The notes: generated by a model not told the origin, from the sequence alone. Positions 45,423-54,939 are shown, counted from the stretch's first letter. The stretch is 64,000 nt of DNA from JAFMPW01 sp040830565 (GCA_040830565.1 JBFOMC010000068.1:1-64000), one strand, 5' to 3'. Translations and numbers: made by a program.

Positions 45423-46877
45423 ATGTCTGAGATTAAAGAATACCAATTGTTTATTGCTGGAAAATGGATACCCTCCGCATCAGGAGAGACTATAGATGTT
45501 GTAAACCCTTCAACGGAAGAAGTAGTAGCAAGGGTTCAGAATGGCACGGTAGAAGAGGCTCAAATGGCCCTGGAGGTTGCAGATAAAGCGCAGAAGTCTT
45601 GGAAGAAGATGCCCGCACGTAAACGTGCAGAATACCTTTATGCCCTGGCCAATGAGATCAAGGAAAGTTCGGATTATTTGGCTGAGCTCTTAGTGAAAGA
45701 ACAAGGCAAGCTTCTTAAAGTGGCCAGAATGGAAGTTGCGGTTACGGCTTCATTTATTGAGTACGCCTGCGAGGGCGCACGTCGCATAGAAGGAGATATC
45801 ATACCTTCAGACAATCCCAATGAGCAAATATGGATCCAGAAGATCCCACGAGGAGTAGTAGTCGGAATTACCGCCTGGAATTTTCCGCTTGCCCTTGCCG
45901 GAAGGAAATTGGGCCCTGCCCTGGTGGCCGGAAACACTATGGTACTCAAGCCGACATCGGAAACACCTTTAGCCACATTAGAATTGGGAAATCTAGCCAA
46001 AAAGGCTGGTATTCCCGATGGGATTTTAAATATCCTTACGGGTCCCGGAAGGGCAATGGGCACTGCTTTGGTGGAAAGTCCGATCACCAAAATGGTGACC
46101 ATGACAGGCTCCACTCCGGTTGGACAACAAATTGCCAAGACAGCAGCAAAGAATTTGACTCATGTGCAACTAGAACTGGGAGGCAAGGCTCCATTTATAG
46201 TTTTTGAAGATGCTGATATTGATGCAGCAGTAGACGCGGCCCTGCATTCACGTTTTGATAATTGCGGGCAGGTTTGTACTTGCAATGAACGGATGTATGT
46301 GCACCAGGACATCTACGATACGTTCATGGAAAAGTTCATCGTCAAAACCAAAGCACTCAAAGTTGGCGATCCCATGTTAGAGGAAACAGATATGGGCCCC
46401 AAAGTAAATGCTGCTGAGTTACAAAACATGGAGCATTTGGTGGAAGTGAGTCTAAAAGAAGGAGCCACCATAGCAACCGGAGGAAAACGTCCTGAGGGTA
46501 GTCAGTTTGAAAAAGGCTTTTGGTTTGAGCCCACAGTTTTAACCGATGTTACCCAAGATATGACTGTGGTGCATGAAGAGTCTTTCGGCCCGATCCTTCC
46601 AGTCTTAAAGTTCAAAACTTTTGATGAGGTTATTGGCTACGCAAACGATTGTGAATACGGTCTGGCAGCCATGGTGTTTACCAATGATATGAACACCATC
46701 ATGAAATGCAATGATGAGTTGGAATATGGAGAGATCTACGTAAATCGAGGTCATGGCGAACAGCACCAGGGATTTCACAACGGGTACAAACTAAGTGGCT
46801 CCGGTGGTGAAGATGGCAAATACGGCTTTGAACAATACCTGGAAAAGAAAACATTTTATATCAGACACAAAGCATAA
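45423..46877 (+). CDS. Aldehyde dehydrogenase (AldA-like), candidate 3,6-anhydro-L-galactose dehydrogenase
   Basis: This 484-residue enzyme resembles lactaldehyde dehydrogenase AldA along its length. The Glu base is in LELGGKAPF and the catalytic Cys285 in NCGQVCTCNE; the C-terminus keeps the AldA-like RGHGEQHQGFHNGYKLSG stretch. In agar-degrading bacteria an aldehyde dehydrogenase oxidises 3,6-anhydro-L-galactose to anhydrogalactonate. Here the next gene starts at the base after its stop and encodes the cycloisomerase, so assignment to that step is well supported. L-lactaldehyde oxidation is the alternative. Confidence 0.9.
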   Translation: MSEIKEYQLFIAGKWIPSASGETIDVVNPSTEEVVARVQNGTVEEAQMALEVADKAQKSWKKMPARKRAEYLYALANEIKESSDYLAELLVKEQGKLLKVARMEVAVTASFIEYACEGARRIEGDIIPSDNPNEQIWIQKIPRGVVVGITAWNFPLALAGRKLGPALVAGNTMVLKPTSETPLATLELGNLAKKAGIPDGILNILTGPGRAMGTALVESPITKMVTMTGSTPVGQQIAKTAAKNLTHVQLELGGKAPFIVFEDADIDAAVDAALHSRFDNCGQVCTCNERMYVHQDIYDTFMEKFIVKTKALKVGDPMLEETDMGPKVNAAELQNMEHLVEVSLKEGATIATGGKRPEGSQFEKGFWFEPTVLTDVTQDMTVVHEESFGPILPVLKFKTFDEVIGYANDCEYGLAAMVFTNDMNTIMKCNDELEYGEIYVNRGHGEQHQGFHNGYKLSGSGGEDGKYGFEQYLEKKTFYIRHKA

Positions 46878-47969
46878 ATGGGTTCACAGATTAAGACGAT
46901 TAACTCTAACTTGTTCCGAGTGCCCTTACCTGAGGTAATGAACGATGCCAGGCACGGGGATCATACACATTTTGAACTGGTTACCACCACCATTACCCTG
47001 GAAAATGGCACTCATGGAACCGGGTATACCTATACCGGAGGTAAGGGTGGACGTGCCATAAAAGCTATAATAGACTATGATATGGCTCCTGCTTTGATAG
47101 GACAAGATGGGGAAGATGTAGATGCAATCTATGACTTTATGGAATGGCATATGCACTACGTAGGTCGGGGAGGAATTGTGGCCTTTGCGGTGTCTACCAT
47201 AGATATTGCGCTTTGGGACCTGAAAGGTAAAAGGGAAGGAAAACCTCTTTGGCAGTTGGCAGGAGGTAATGGAAATACTTGCAAAGCCTATTGCGGAGGA
47301 ATCGATTTGCAATTTCCTATTCCGAAGCTCCTGAAAAATATGGAGGGATATTTGAAGGCTGGGTTCAACGCGGTAAAAATAAAGATTGGTCGTGAGAAGC
47401 TCGAAGAGGATATTGAACGCATCAAAGCGGTCCGGGAATTTATCGGGTCTGAGATAAGCTTTATGGTAGATGCAAATTACTCCATGAGTGTGCAAAAAGC
47501 TATTGATGCCATTGAGAGGTTCAGGCAATATGATATTACATGGTTCGAAGAACCAATAATTCCAGACAACTACAAAGGATACGCGCAAATTGTAGATGCG
47601 ACGGGATTTCCCCTCGCCATGGGAGAAAATCTCCATACCATTCACGAGTTTGAATATGCGGTAGAGCAGGCTAAACTATCATATTTACAGCCCGACGCGT
47701 CTAATTGCGGTGGGATCACGGGATGGTTAAGAGCTGCCCAATTGGCCAATGATCATCAAATTCCGGCCTGTTCGCATGGAATGCAGGAACTTCATGTGAG
47801 CCTGGTTTCCGCTCAACCGAATGCGGGCTGGTTAGAAGTACATAGCTTTCCCATAGATCAATACACCAAACGGCCCCTGGTAGTGGAAAATCATAGAGCC
47901 GTGGCTCCCGATATGCCAGGGATAGGAGTCGAATTTGATTGGCAAAAGCTAGAGAGTTACAGGACGTAA
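46878..47969 (+). CDS. 3,6-anhydro-L-galactonate cycloisomerase (enolase superfamily)
   Basis: This is a 363-residue MR/MLE enzyme. The catalytic lysines are K167-x-K169 (VKIKIG); metal ligands are Asp198 (MVDANY), Glu224 (WFEEP) and Glu250 (MGENLH); His300 lies in CSHGMQELH. The N-terminal NDARHGDHTHFEL and GYTYTGGKGG segments match what I recall of the Vibrio anhydrogalactonate cycloisomerase. It would open the anhydro ring to give 2-keto-3-deoxy-L-galactonate. It is fused in tandem to the aldehyde dehydrogenase gene with no intergenic base. This is the most diagnostic pathway gene in the window. Confidence 0.9.
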   Translation: MGSQIKTINSNLFRVPLPEVMNDARHGDHTHFELVTTTITLENGTHGTGYTYTGGKGGRAIKAIIDYDMAPALIGQDGEDVDAIYDFMEWHMHYVGRGGIVAFAVSTIDIALWDLKGKREGKPLWQLAGGNGNTCKAYCGGIDLQFPIPKLLKNMEGYLKAGFNAVKIKIGREKLEEDIERIKAVREFIGSEISFMVDANYSMSVQKAIDAIERFRQYDITWFEEPIIPDNYKGYAQIVDATGFPLAMGENLHTIHEFEYAVEQAKLSYLQPDASNCGGITGWLRAAQLANDHQIPACSHGMQELHVSLVSAQPNAGWLEVHSFPIDQYTKRPLVVENHRAVAPDMPGIGVEFDWQKLESYRT

Positions 47970-48050
47970 CACTTCGTCCCGTGAGATCATGAGAGGAGAA
48001 CTTCCGCTATTTTCAATCGGAAGGCCTAAGGGTTGAAAAATTATGCACCT

Positions 48051-48119
48051 ATGAAGACAAAAGCGACGCATTTTGGAGATCTTGAGGGTAAGGATTTACA
48101 ACTGCTTGCGCTGAAATGA
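48051..48119 (+). pseudogene. Possible vestige of an aldose 1-epimerase N-terminus
   Basis: A 22-codon frame reads MKTKATHFGDLEGKDLQLLA then LK and stops. This resembles the FG-x-x-x-G-x-x-L-x-L-x-x-L start of galactose mutarotases. The next bases in a shifted frame read NGV followed by stops, near the NG(V/M) expected next. It lies between the cycloisomerase and the transporter, where a mutarotase would make sense. The match is short and may be accidental. Confidence 0.25.
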
Positions 48120-48160
48120 ATGGAGTTTAAAAGTAAAACTAATTCACTAAAACTGTAATC

Positions 48161-49183
48161 ATGACCGAAGGAGTATTATGGGCAATTTTAGCCGGACTCA
48201 TGTTGGGCCTATATGCCTTACCCGAAAAATTCACCAAGGAATTCAGGTATGAGAATACCTGGAGTCTATTTTTCTTATTAACCATGTTTGTCGTGCCAAT
48301 AATAGCTTCCCTGACTTTGATTAATGGGTTTCCAACGATTTTTGGAAACATGCCATTAGACATTTGGGTTAAAATGGGCTTGGCGAGCTTTTTATGGGGG
48401 ATAGGAGTGATGCTTTGGAGTAAGGCAATTAATCATATTGGACTTTCGCTTGGGTTTTCCTTATTCATAGGTACCGTAATATTGGTAGGATCACTATTGC
48501 CTTTTATAGTAGACGGACTTCCTCCGAACAATGTACTCGCTTTTGTGCTTCTTGGGATTTTGGTAGTGCTGGTTGGGATTATATTAAATGGCAAGGCCGG
48601 ACTCTTGCGCGAGAAAGATGAGATGGGCGAAAAGGATACTACCGGCGAGGAAAACACTAAAGGATCTATGTCTAAGGGCATAGCCATTGCGGTTATAGGC
48701 GGGCTGCTTGCAACTGGTTTCAGTTATGCAAATGCAGTCGGAAGGCCTTATTTACATGAAGCCAGTATAGCCCAAGGCAACGCGGACTGGATTACAGCGG
48801 TAGCCGTAATGTTTCCAATTTTTATTAGTGGAGGTATTGTTATGACCGCTTATTTTTTATGGCAGTTAAAAGCCAAGAATGCCTGGGGAGATTTCAGGAC
48901 AGCATCATTTGGAAAAAATCTTTTTCTAATTCTAATTATGGCAATTTTTCACTACGCGGCTTCTGCCTTGTTTGCTTATGCCGCCTATAAACTAGGTGCT
49001 TCAGGTAACACCGTGGGCTATGCTATTTTTAATACAGCTTCCGTGGCAACGGCAATAATAAGTGGAATAGTTACGATGGAATGGGTTAAGGCTTCGTCAA
49101 AGGCCCGTAAAACACTTTATTCGGGACTAACCTTTATGATTGTTGGCATCATCATAATTGCCTTTGGAAATGGATTGTCTTAA
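48161..49183 (+). CDS. RhaT-like DMT-superfamily sugar transporter
   Basis: This 340-residue membrane protein has about ten hydrophobic helices in two halves and a charged cytoplasmic loop near 152-170 (KDEMGEKDTTGEENTK). Features such as WAILAGLMLGLYALPEKF at the N-terminus and FSYANAVG in the second half are typical of the RhaT/GRP sugar-proton symporters. As the last gene of the GH117-to-cycloisomerase array it is the likely inner-membrane importer of 3,6-anhydro-L-galactose or another monosaccharide. L-rhamnose is the alternative, given the GH78-like gene elsewhere. Confidence 0.87.
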   Translation: MTEGVLWAILAGLMLGLYALPEKFTKEFRYENTWSLFFLLTMFVVPIIASLTLINGFPTIFGNMPLDIWVKMGLASFLWGIGVMLWSKAINHIGLSLGFSLFIGTVILVGSLLPFIVDGLPPNNVLAFVLLGILVVLVGIILNGKAGLLREKDEMGEKDTTGEENTKGSMSKGIAIAVIGGLLATGFSYANAVGRPYLHEASIAQGNADWITAVAVMFPIFISGGIVMTAYFLWQLKAKNAWGDFRTASFGKNLFLILIMAIFHYAASALFAYAAYKLGASGNTVGYAIFNTASVATAIISGIVTMEWVKASSKARKTLYSGLTFMIVGIIIIAFGNGLS

Positions 49184-49202
49184 GGCGTAATTTGACAACA
49201 CT

Positions 49203-50998
49203 ATGAGACTTTGCCTAACCATTTTTTTTGCTTGTTTCTTATCGGGGCTTGTTTGTTGCGGACCTCAAAAGGAAAAGATAAAACAAACGACTAATCAGCC
49301 CAATGTAATCCTGGTTATGACAGATGATCAGGGTATAGGAGATTTGGGTTGTCATGGAAATCCCTGGATAAAAACTCCAAATATTGACCAATTCTACAGG
49401 GAATCTGTAAGACTTACAGACTTCCACGTGAGTCCGCTTTGTACCCCAACAAGATCTGCATTAATGACCGGAGTATACCCTATTAAAAATGGAGTGTGGG
49501 CAACCTTTAAAGGGAGAGATATGTTACATGCATCAATGCCTATTATGCCCGAAGTGTTTCAACAAAATGGGTATACTACCGCTATGTTCGGCAAATGGCA
49601 TTTGGGAAATAATTACCCGTCAAGACCGACGGATAAGGGATTCGACTATGCAATTCATCACAGTTCCGGGGGTGTGGGAGAACTTTCAGACCACTGGGGA
49701 AACAACTATTTTAACGATACCTATCTGGTAAATAACAGCCCTGAACAATTTGAAGGATACTGTACGGATGTCTGGTTTAATGAAGCAATAAAGTTCATTA
49801 AGGAAAAAAAAATACCCCTTTCTTTATATATCTTCCAACCAATGCTCCTCATCATCCACTCTACGTTGAAGACAAATATTCTGATCCTTACAAGAATCTG
49901 GTAAATAAGAAAATACCGAATGCAGAATTCTATGGGATGATCACCAATATTGATGAGAATTTTGGGAGATTAGAAAAGGTGCTTGAAGATTTGGAGCTGG
50001 ATGAAAATACCATTCTGATCTTTTGCTCTGATAACGGGAGCCAGTTTGGTGTGAGTGAAGATTACAGCTTAGGATGGAACAAAGGATTCAGGGGTAGAAA
50101 GGCAGACAAACTAGAAGCTGGCCATAGAGTCCCTTTCTTTATTAGATGGCCAGGAGGACGACTCGAAGGAGGGAGGGATATTTCAGATCTCACCTCCCAT
50201 GTAGACCTGTTACCTACTCTTGCAGGTCTATGTAATTTAACGCTGCCGGCTAATTTTGAAGGAGATGGAATAGATTTTTCCAACAGGCTTTTAGACCAGG
50301 GAGAAAAGTTACAAGACAGAACTGTTTTTATACATCACAGACAAGATTACAGGCATCCTAAACCAGTAGAAGGTTCCTGTATAATGAAAGGGAATTGGCG
50401 ATTATTGGATGGCGAAAGCTTGTATGATATAAATACCGATCCCTTACAAAAGCATAATATTGCCGGGAGCCATCCTGAGGTGGTTCGCCAATTGCTTGAA
50501 GAAAATAAGGAGTTTATTACTGAGACAGTACAAAAAAAACCATATAAGGAATTGGCATATAAGGAAATCGGCAGTGCACATCAACGGAGAACCTTACTCA
50601 CAATTCAACATGCAATAGGGGAAGATGGTCCTATATGGAAACAAGAAGAAATTGCGGCCGGTCTTAAGAACAAAAACGCATCTCATCCCATTGCCACCCT
50701 AAAAAAAGGAAAGTATAAAATTAGTTGTAGGAGATGGCCCTTGGAATGTCCCGGGACCATTCAGGGTATTCCTGAGCTTAATCCCAAGAACTTATTTGAA
50801 TATAAGCCAATATCTCCTGAAAAAGTTAGCATTTCCTTGTTTGGTAAATCTTTTGAAAAGGACATTTCACCAGACGATAGTGAAATTGTGTTTGAAGTGG
50901 AATTAGAAGAAGGTGAGAGCATTTTGCAGGCAAATTTCATTGAAGGAAATGAAGAATACGGCGTATATTATACCTATATCGAATTAATGAACCAATAA
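49203..50998 (+). pseudogene. S1-family sulfatase interrupted by a frameshift at a poly-A tract
   Basis: The gene starts with a lipoprotein signal (LVCC) and has the C-T-P-T-R motif with Cys80. At nine consecutive A residues (49804-49812) the frame is lost: frame 1 runs to a stop at 49904. With one extra A the protein continues EKKNTPFFIYLPTNAPHHPL into the downstream frame, which then encodes FCSDNGSQFG, GHRVPFFIRWPGG and the C-terminal domain to 50998. One missing A therefore explains the break. Restored length would be about 598 residues. Sequencing error, true mutation and slippage-dependent expression are all possible. Confidence 0.88.
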
Positions 50999-51017
50999 GG
51001 CCATGGGAATTTAGCGC

Positions 51018-51737
51018 ATGAGGGATGAAAAAAATAGTTATAAGGACGCAGTGCTGGTCACCGGAACCAATCGAGGTCTGGGTTTAGGGTTTGTAGATTA
51101 CTATTTGAAAAATGGCAGTAAGGTAGTAGCCGCGGTAAGAAACAAGAACCTGGCTAAAGAGCTACTTGAACTTGAAGAAAAGCACGCTGGCGCACTTTTG
51201 GTCTTGGAAATGGATGTCTCTAATGAGGATTCCATTGTTAGATTTATAGATCAACTAGGGGCTTACAAAGCAACGTTATCTCTTGCTATAAACAATGCGG
51301 CAATAGCTGAAGAAGAAGAATTTGGCAAATGGAAGAAGGCTACATTTGAGTCACATTTTCTGATAAATACTATCGGTCCGGCTTTGGTTTCCCAGGCTAT
51401 ACTACCCTTTCTGCAGAAAGGCGCTAGCCTGGTTCAGATAAGCTCAGGGATGGGTTCGGTAGCATGGAATATAAACCCTAAAGATCCCTTAGATGCTTAT
51501 GCGGCCAGTAAATCTGCGCTTCATAGCATTACAGCCCGTATGGCCGAAAAGTTGCGCGAACAAAAGATTGTAGTGGTAGCAATTAATCCAGGATGGGTTC
51601 GTACACGAATGGGCGGTACGGATGCGACAAGCAGTGTGACAGAGGCTATATTGAATTTAACAAGAACAATAGATAGAATAACGCTTAAAGATTCAGGAAG
51701 ATTTATTTCTGAAACCGGGGAGTCGATCCCATGGTAG
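51018..51737 (+). CDS. Short-chain dehydrogenase/reductase (C-factor-like)
   Basis: This 239-residue SDR has VLVTGTNRGLGLGFV at the N-terminus, NNAAIAEEE, catalytic Ser in QISSGMGS and Tyr/Lys in AYAASKSAL. The closest type by eye is the C-factor/carbonyl reductase-like group, with INPGWVRTRMGG after the active site. It differs from the KduD-like SDR at 44630. It lies 19 bp after the sulfatase stop and 28 bp before the DUF5060 gene start. The substrate is unknown; a sugar or keto-acid reduction in galactan use is possible. Confidence 0.87.
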   Translation: MRDEKNSYKDAVLVTGTNRGLGLGFVDYYLKNGSKVVAAVRNKNLAKELLELEEKHAGALLVLEMDVSNEDSIVRFIDQLGAYKATLSLAINNAAIAEEEEFGKWKKATFESHFLINTIGPALVSQAILPFLQKGASLVQISSGMGSVAWNINPKDPLDAYAASKSALHSITARMAEKLREQKIVVVAINPGWVRTRMGGTDATSSVTEAILNLTRTIDRITLKDSGRFISETGESIPW

Positions 51738-51765
51738 TACTATGGCAAATAAACACTTAACAGCA

Positions 51766-53376
51766 ATGAAAAAAATCAGAATAGTATTCAGCACATTAGC
51801 TGCAACATTTTGCGTGCAATTTAGCTTATGGGCTCAGGAAATCCAGGGAGAGCTTAAGAAGTGGCACAAAATCACTTTGGTTTTTGAAGGTCCTGAAACC
51901 TCCGAAGAGGCTCAAGAGAATCCATTTTTGAATTATGGATTGGATGTGGTATTTACGCATCCCCAAACCGGTGAAAAATTACGGATCCCGGGCTATTATG
52001 CAGCAGACGGTAATGCGGCCAATACCGGGGCCGATTCAGGTAATATTTGGAAGGTGCATTTCGCTCCTGGAGCAACCGGTGCCTGGAATTACGAGGTAGA
52101 TTTTAAAAAGGGAAAATGGGCCGCTTTAAGAACTTCTAAGAAATTGAAAAGTGCTGAATTTATGGATGGGGTAAACGGAGTGTTGAATATTACAGAATCT
52201 GATAAGGCTGCACCCGATCTTAGGGCAAGGGGGAGATTGCAGTACGTTGGCAAGCGCTATCTCAAATTTGCTGAAGGAGAATATTTTTTGAAATGTGGCT
52301 CTGATGCTCCTGAGAATATGCTGGCCTACGATCAATTTGATGGTACTTTTCACAACGATGGGCACAAAGACGATTTGGTAAAAAGTTGGACGGCCCATAA
52401 AAAGGATTGGAATGAAGGCGACCCTACATGGCAGGGAGGAAAGGGAAAAGAAATTATTGGGGCTATTAACTACTTAGCCTCTAAGGGAATGAACGCCTTT
52501 TCATTTTTAACCATGAACATTGGGGGTGATGATCAAAATGTTTTTCCTTATGTTGATTATGATACCCGGGACAGATTTGACACTTCAAAATTAGATCAAT
52601 GGGAAATCTTGTTTGAACATGCCGATAAATTGGGGATGTTTCTGCACTTTAAAACCCTGGAATTTGAAAATCAGGGCTTGCTAGATAATGGTGGTACGGG
52701 CTTATATACCAAATTGTATTATCGCGAATTGATCGCGCGTTTTGGACACCACCTTGCGCTCAATTGGAACCTGGCCGAAGAAACAGGGGATTGGGCAGAT
52801 AGCGTGCCTACTTTTCCGTTGGACGGCCCTGAACGAATTCGACTCGCGGAATATGTGTCCTCAATAGATCCGTATAAACACCACCTGGTCATTCATAATG
52901 GGGCATGGTATGATCCTATTTATGGGCCTAACACAAAATTTACCGGGGCATCATTGCAGACCAATATGGAAGACTTTAGTAGGGTACATGCCCAAACCTT
53001 ACGGGTTTTGAAAGAAGCCGAAGACGCTGGAAAGGTATGGGCCGTTGCTGTGGATGAGCCGGGAGACCATAGGCACTCACTCATCCCTGATGCGGAAGAT
53101 CCGGATCATGACAATGCCCGTAAAAATGGCCTTTGGGGTGCAATGATGGCCGGAGCCTGGGGTACAGAGTGGTATTTTGGATATGAGCATCCCCATTCCG
53201 ATTTAAGTTGCCAGGATTATCGTTCTCGAGATCTTTTCTGGGATCAGGGGAAGATCTGTCTCGATTTTTTTAAGAATAACAACATTCCTTTTTGGGAAAT
53301 GGAAGCTGCCGATGATCTAATTTCCTCCGAAGGAGATTATGTACTTGCCAATCCCGGTGAAGCTTATGTGGTTTAA
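51766..53376 (+). CDS. DUF5060 / DUF4038-type putative glycoside hydrolase, truncated by an in-frame stop
   Basis: Exported protein; the frame opens at 51742, but the ATG at 51766 starts the signal peptide (KKIRIVFSTLAATF, to about WAQ) and is preferred. A DUF5060 beta-sandwich (KWHKITLVFEGPETS, GYYAADGNAANTG) precedes a TIM-barrel-like region (YLASKGMNAFSFLTMNIGGDD, LNWNLAEETGDWA, VAVDEPGDHRHSL), where the Glu residues could be catalytic. The frame ends at TAA after GEAYVV, but translation continues in the same frame for 67 codons with the expected C-terminal domain. Related proteins occur in polysaccharide loci; activity is not established. Confidence 0.85.
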   Translation: MKKIRIVFSTLAATFCVQFSLWAQEIQGELKKWHKITLVFEGPETSEEAQENPFLNYGLDVVFTHPQTGEKLRIPGYYAADGNAANTGADSGNIWKVHFAPGATGAWNYEVDFKKGKWAALRTSKKLKSAEFMDGVNGVLNITESDKAAPDLRARGRLQYVGKRYLKFAEGEYFLKCGSDAPENMLAYDQFDGTFHNDGHKDDLVKSWTAHKKDWNEGDPTWQGGKGKEIIGAINYLASKGMNAFSFLTMNIGGDDQNVFPYVDYDTRDRFDTSKLDQWEILFEHADKLGMFLHFKTLEFENQGLLDNGGTGLYTKLYYRELIARFGHHLALNWNLAEETGDWADSVPTFPLDGPERIRLAEYVSSIDPYKHHLVIHNGAWYDPIYGPNTKFTGASLQTNMEDFSRVHAQTLRVLKEAEDAGKVWAVAVDEPGDHRHSLIPDAEDPDHDNARKNGLWGAMMAGAWGTEWYFGYEHPHSDLSCQDYRSRDLFWDQGKICLDFFKNNNIPFWEMEAADDLISSEGDYVLANPGEAYVV

Positions 53377-53580
53377 TTGAAAAATGGAGAAGAATCACAA
53401 TTGGATTTAGGAAATTCAACAGATAACTTTAATGGTTACTGGTACAATCCCCGAAAAGGGGGAACAGTAGAAGGGTCCAAGACAACTACTATTAAAGGTC
53501 CTGGGAAGGTGAATTTAGGTTTAGCACCTGTGAAAAAAGAACGTGAAAAAGATTGGGTAGTTTGGATTACCAAAGGCTAG
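53377..53580 (+). pseudogene. C-terminal beta-domain of the DUF5060 protein, separated by a nonsense codon
   Basis: These 67 codons follow the TAA at 53374-53376 in the same frame. They begin TTG-AAA-AAT (LKNGEESQLDLG) and contain NGYWYNPRKGG and DWVVWITK, the usual ending of proteins carrying the collagenase-type beta domain after a DUF4038-like barrel. There is no independent start signal. Reading Tyr instead of stop (TAT or TAC for TAA) would restore YVVYLKNG, so a single-base change is the simplest explanation. Confidence 0.8.
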
Positions 53581-53675
53581 CAAAGTACCGGATCTAGCTG
53601 GCCATTCAGGATTTGGTCCGTTACTCTTAGTTTATAAGAGACATATATACATGCAATTTATTTAAACCCGCCATA

Positions 53676-54932
53676 ATGAAACAGATAAATGAAAACAGTT
53701 CGAACTCCAGAAGGAAGTTTTTTAAGTATGCCTTCGCCTCAGTTGCAGCGAGTACAACAGGAATTTATTCTCTAAAAGCTTCTATTTCAGAAGAGGACAG
53801 AATTTCTTTTGATAATCAGAGAGAAACAATCAGGATCACCAAATTAGAAACCTTTAAAGTAAAACCCAGATTTCTTTTTTTAAAAGTACATACAGATCAG
53901 GGTATTATTGGTTTGGGAGAGCCTATTACAGAGGGTAGACCAGATACCTGTGCAGCAGCTATCAAGGAAATGGAACCCTACCTGATTGGAAAAGATGCCA
54001 GAAAGATCATACACCATTGGCAGGCTATTTACCGACACTCCTTTTATAGAGGAGGACCAATTTTGACCAGTGCTTTGAGTGGTTTAGAACAGGCCCTTTG
54101 GGATATAAAAGGCAAGGCTCTGGGTGTCCCCATTTATGAGCTGTTAGGCGGCCCCACCCGAGATAGAATTAGGGTTTATGCACATGCCCGAACTCCGGAA
54201 GCTATAAAAAAAGCTAAAGAAGAAGGCTTTACGGCCTTTAAAACGGGGGTTAAAAACGCCACACAATCCGGTCCTGTGGCCTCTCAAAAGTTTATTGAAG
54301 AAGCAACAGCCGCATTTGCAGAATTAAAACAAGCAGCAGGGAAGGATGGCGATGTTGGGATCGACTTTCATGGAGCAATTAGTCCTCAGAACGCAGGATT
54401 ATTAATTAAGGCCCTTGAACCGTACCAACCATTCTTTATTGAAGAGCCCGTAAATTGCCAAAATGTGGATATTATGGCAGGGCTTGCCAGAGAGACGCAT
54501 TTACCTATTGCTACCGGCGAACGTATTTTTACGAAATGGGGCTTCCGTGAGATCTTAGAAAAGGGAGCGGCTAGTATACTTCAACCAGATCTTTGCCATG
54601 CCGGAGGTATTTTTGAATCTAGAATTATTGCAGGAATGGCCGAGGCGTATTATGCAGCAATAGCTCCCCATAACCCCTTAGGTCCCATATCATTAGCTTG
54701 TGGGCTACACTTGGCTGCTAGTATTCCCAATTTTTTGTGCCAGGAACAGGTGACTCTGGGAGAAGGGTATCTGAAAAAGCCATTTGAAGTGAAGAACGGT
54801 CATGTAGATTTACCTAAAAACCCTGGTCTGGGCATAGCATTAGATGACGATGCAATCGCTGAAAAACTGGGCCACGATTGGAAAAATCCTGAAACATACT
54901 TAGATACGGATGGTTCAGTGACCGATTGGTAA
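53676..54932 (+). CDS. dgoD: D-galactonate dehydratase-like enolase-superfamily enzyme with Tat signal
   Basis: This 418-residue protein begins with a twin-arginine signal (SRRKFFKYAF at 11-20, then a small-residue hydrophobic segment), which is unusual for a metabolic enolase-family enzyme. The mature part matches DgoD: GIDFHG with the catalytic His, FIEEPV, ATGERIF, and APHNPLGPISLA near the C-terminal end of the barrel. DgoD dehydrates D-galactonate to 2-keto-3-deoxygalactonate, which the kinase and aldolase at 18.3-20.1 kb can process. If the signal works, the reaction would be periplasmic, and the GntP-type permease could import the product. Confidence 0.88.
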   Translation: MKQINENSSNSRRKFFKYAFASVAASTTGIYSLKASISEEDRISFDNQRETIRITKLETFKVKPRFLFLKVHTDQGIIGLGEPITEGRPDTCAAAIKEMEPYLIGKDARKIIHHWQAIYRHSFYRGGPILTSALSGLEQALWDIKGKALGVPIYELLGGPTRDRIRVYAHARTPEAIKKAKEEGFTAFKTGVKNATQSGPVASQKFIEEATAAFAELKQAAGKDGDVGIDFHGAISPQNAGLLIKALEPYQPFFIEEPVNCQNVDIMAGLARETHLPIATGERIFTKWGFREILEKGAASILQPDLCHAGGIFESRIIAGMAEAYYAAIAPHNPLGPISLACGLHLAASIPNFLCQEQVTLGEGYLKKPFEVKNGHVDLPKNPGLGIALDDDAIAEKLGHDWKNPETYLDTDGSVTDW

Positions 54933-54939
54933 GGTATTT

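Noticed and set aside
45674..46207. Open frames on both strands of 125-154 codons
   Set aside because: They overlap the aldehyde dehydrogenase gene and have compositions typical of shifted or antisense reading of it.
46926..47645. A 239-codon minus-strand open frame
   Set aside because: It lies wholly inside the cycloisomerase gene, whose plus-strand product has all catalytic residues; the antisense product shows no recognisable domain.
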